NCBI GenBank assembly: GCA_937888665.1 | Contig: CALBET010001120.1 | Location: forward strand, 1-15,595 | Source: an uncultured Acidobacteriota bacterium | Lineage (GTDB): Bacteria > Acidobacteriota > Vicinamibacteria > Vicinamibacterales > UBA8438 | Reading direction: 5' to 3' | DNA: 15,595 bases | Shown here: positions 14,267 through 15,595 of the stretch, one piece after another | How the letters are laid out: each line of letters begins with the position of its first letter | Numbering within the stretch: the stretch's first letter is position 1 | Made by a program: the position numbers and the translations under genes | The notes under the pieces: model-generated | What the model saw: the letters and a program-made list of their open reading frames with translations, nothing else | Database searches by the model: none | What the model was told of the DNA's origin: nothing

Positions 14267-15091
14267 ATGCCCGCCCTTCCAATTCCCGGCCCCAGCGATC
14301 CGGACCACGAAGAGCCGACCGACGAGCAACTCGAGGACAACGACGAGGACGGCTCCGGAGGCCGGATGTCCTTCCTCGACCACCTGGACGAGCTGAGAAA
14401 ACGTCTCATTGTCGCGGTCAGTTCCGTCCTCGTCGGGTTCCTGGTCGCGTTTGCGTTTATTGAACCGATGGTGCGGTTCGTCATGGTGCCGTTGGTCGCG
14501 CTCCTGCCGAACCCAGACACCGGCTTCATCTACACCGAACCGACTGAAGCGTTTTTCCTGTATATCAAGGTGGCGGCGGTTGTCGGCCTGATTCTGGCAA
14601 TGCCGGTCGTCCTCCTGCAGTTCTGGCGGTTCGTCGCCCCGGGCCTCTACGGGCACGAGAAGAAGTTCGCAATTCCGTTCGTCATGATGTCGACCTTCTT
14701 CTTCGTCGGCGGGTGCCTCTTCGCACACTATTTCTTGTTCCCTGTCGCGTGGGAATTCCTTGGCGGGTTCTCGACCGAGTTGATGACATTCACGCCGCGA
14801 ATCGCACCGACGTTCTCGCTCTACATCAGGCTGGTGCTGGCATGCGGCGCCGTTTTCCAGATGCCGACGCTCGTGTTCTTCATCGCCCGCGTCGGATTGG
14901 TCAACGCCAGATTCCTGGTGCGGAACACGAAATACGCGATCCTGATCATCTTCATCGTCGCGGCGGTCCTGACCCCGACCGGTGACCCGGCTACGCTCAC
15001 ATTGATGGCTGCCCCGATGGTCGTGCTGTATGGCCTGAGCATCATCATTGCGTGGGTCGTAGCACCGCGACGTAAGGCAGAAGAAACGTAG
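14267..15091 (+). CDS. tatC: Twin-arginine translocase subunit TatC
   Basis: TatC is the six-helix inner-membrane receptor for twin-arginine signal peptides. With ATG 14267 the protein has 274 residues. The conserved cytoplasmic signal-binding site reads MSFLDHLDELRKRL (34-47), with Glu42 matching E. coli Glu15. The first helix follows, then a periplasmic loop with FIYTEPTEAFFLYIK at about 87-101. The cytoplasmic loop PGLYGHEKK contains Glu131, equivalent to E. coli Glu103. Further helices lie at about 136-158, 185-208, 222-237 and 246-266. The first 33 residues are an acidic, Pro-rich extension absent from enteric TatC. Met34 is an alternative start, with GGAGG four bases upstream, whereas ATG 14267 has no visible Shine-Dalgarno sequence. 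Pairing with tatA confirms the role. Confidence 0.95.
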   Translation: MPALPIPGPSDPDHEEPTDEQLEDNDEDGSGGRMSFLDHLDELRKRLIVAVSSVLVGFLVAFAFIEPMVRFVMVPLVALLPNPDTGFIYTEPTEAFFLYIKVAAVVGLILAMPVVLLQFWRFVAPGLYGHEKKFAIPFVMMSTFFFVGGCLFAHYFLFPVAWEFLGGFSTELMTFTPRIAPTFSLYIRLVLACGAVFQMPTLVFFIARVGLVNARFLVRNTKYAILIIFIVAAVLTPTGDPATLTLMAAPMVVLYGLSIIIAWVVAPRRKAEET

Positions 15092-15098
15092 CGTGATA

Positions 15099-15117
15099 CC
15101 GGGGCTGCCCGCCCCGG
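15099..15117 (+). terminator. Hairpin eight bases after the tatC stop, possible transcript 3' end
   Basis: CCGGGG (15099-15104) and CCCCGG (15112-15117) form a perfect six-pair GC stem with a 7-nt loop. There is no T-tract, so it may be a U-tract-less terminator or a stabilising 3' hairpin. A fresh promoter 58 nt further on supports a transcript boundary here. Confidence 0.4.
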
Positions 15118-15174
15118 AGAGCACGGTAAAGGGCCCCATCTCGTTCGACATCAAGCACTTCAAGCCCATACCCA

Positions 15175-15204
15175 TTGACTTCAATGAAGGCCCAGCCGTA
15201 TCAT
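15175..15204 (+). promoter_or_regulatory. Sigma70-type promoter for the secreted protein gene at 15258
   Basis: TTGACT (15175-15180) and TATCAT (15199-15204) each match five of six consensus bases, with an 18-base spacer. The predicted start near 15211 gives a leader of about 47 nt. Confidence 0.75.
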
Positions 15205-15257
15205 CCATCGGCCGGAGAAGTGTCTCGTTGTCTGTGTTCTTGGAAGGTAGATCCGTA

Positions 15258-15595
15258 ATGAAACGATTCCGTACCGCAGCTGCCCTGGCAGCTTGCCTTT
15301 GTCTTCTCGGTGCCGGCATGGCATCAGCGCAAGATTCCGAGACCAGACCGGCCAACACGACCTGGCTGGGGGACACCGGTCTGTGGTTCGTGCCGACCGG
15401 TGAGGTGCTGCCGAACGGAAAATGGTCGATCAGCGGCTACGGTGCCAACATCGACCGCGAGCAGGGGCTCAGTGACATCAGCCACTTTATTGGCACCTTC
15501 GGCGTCGGCGTCGGCGACCGGGCTGAAGTGTTCGGGTCCGGACGGGCTGATACGCGGATTCGGCGGGCCGCGCGCCCCCTGTTCGGCTCGACCAC
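15258..15595 (+). CDS. Secreted, probably outer-membrane beta-barrel/OmpA-like protein, 3' truncated by window
   Basis: The first 112 codons are visible and the frame is open at the window end. Residues 1-25 are a clear Sec signal peptide: MKRFR, a hydrophobic Ala/Leu/Cys core, and ASA before Gln26 as a type I cleavage site. The mature part contains DTGLWFVPTGEVLPNGKWSI, then alternating polar and hydrophobic residues with many Gly and aromatic residues, such as FIGTFGVGVGDRAEVFGSG. This is the pattern of transmembrane beta strands. I associate this opening with OmpA-family or porin-like proteins of Acidobacteriota, but the diagnostic C-terminal domain is outside the window. AAGG at 15244-15247, ten bases before ATG 15258, is the likely ribosome-binding site. 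It has its own promoter and is probably not part of the tat operon. Confidence 0.7.
   Translation, partial: MKRFRTAAALAACLCLLGAGMASAQDSETRPANTTWLGDTGLWFVPTGEVLPNGKWSISGYGANIDREQGLSDISHFIGTFGVGVGDRAEVFGSGRADTRIRRAARPLFGST

Noticed and set aside
14192..15376. A 394-codon minus-strand open frame antisense to tatC
   Set aside because: Its product is a Glu/Asp/Arg/His-rich string that mirrors tatC codons; no domain or ribosome-binding site supports it.

Overview
The window is GC-rich chromosomal DNA, densely packed with housekeeping genes. It looks like a Gram-negative bacterium, most likely Acidobacteriota and possibly class Vicinamibacteria. That placement is inferred from gene order and protein style: an acidic N-terminal tail on TatC, an S41 protease with a long helical C-terminus, and an outer-membrane-type protein beginning after tatC. 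No rRNA marker is present. There are no tRNAs, CRISPR arrays, insertion sequences or phage genes.

Positions 1-6442 (+ strand) form a translation and RNA-metabolism cluster: infB (C-terminal part only), a DUF503 gene (ylxP), rbfA, nrnA, truB, rpsO and pnp. This is the widely conserved order in which translation initiation, 30S maturation, nanoRNA decay, tRNA pseudouridylation, ribosomal protein S15 and polynucleotide phosphorylase sit together. Spacing is tight: rbfA and nrnA overlap by 41 nt and nrnA and truB by 4 nt. The exceptions are the truB-rpsO and rpsO-pnp gaps. Both carry inverted repeats where known rpsO-pnp operons place promoters, autoregulatory leaders and RNA-processing sites.

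Positions 6500-13395 (- strand) carry, in transcription order, an S41 carboxy-terminal processing protease, smc (chromosome condensation) and a membrane M48/Ste24-like metalloprotease. This block converges on pnp with only 57 nt between the two stops. A palindromic, repeat-like hairpin overlaps the start of the M48 gene. SMC is longer than usual because of two low-complexity insertions.

Positions 13396-13797 are a divergent control region between the S41 gene and tatA. It holds a very AT-rich patch, a strong sigma70-type promoter towards tatA, and a candidate opposite promoter whose spacer is almost filled by a short dyad.

Positions 13798-15091 (+ strand) encode TatA and TatC, the components of a minimal twin-arginine protein export system. 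From 15258 to the window end a new gene starts behind its own good promoter. It encodes a secreted, probably outer-membrane beta-barrel or OmpA-like protein, cut by the window edge.

I see no undescribed multi-gene system. The most interesting material is regulatory: structured leaders and hairpins around rpsO, pnp, tatA and the M48 gene, plus the lineage-specific insertions in SMC and tails on TatA and TatC.
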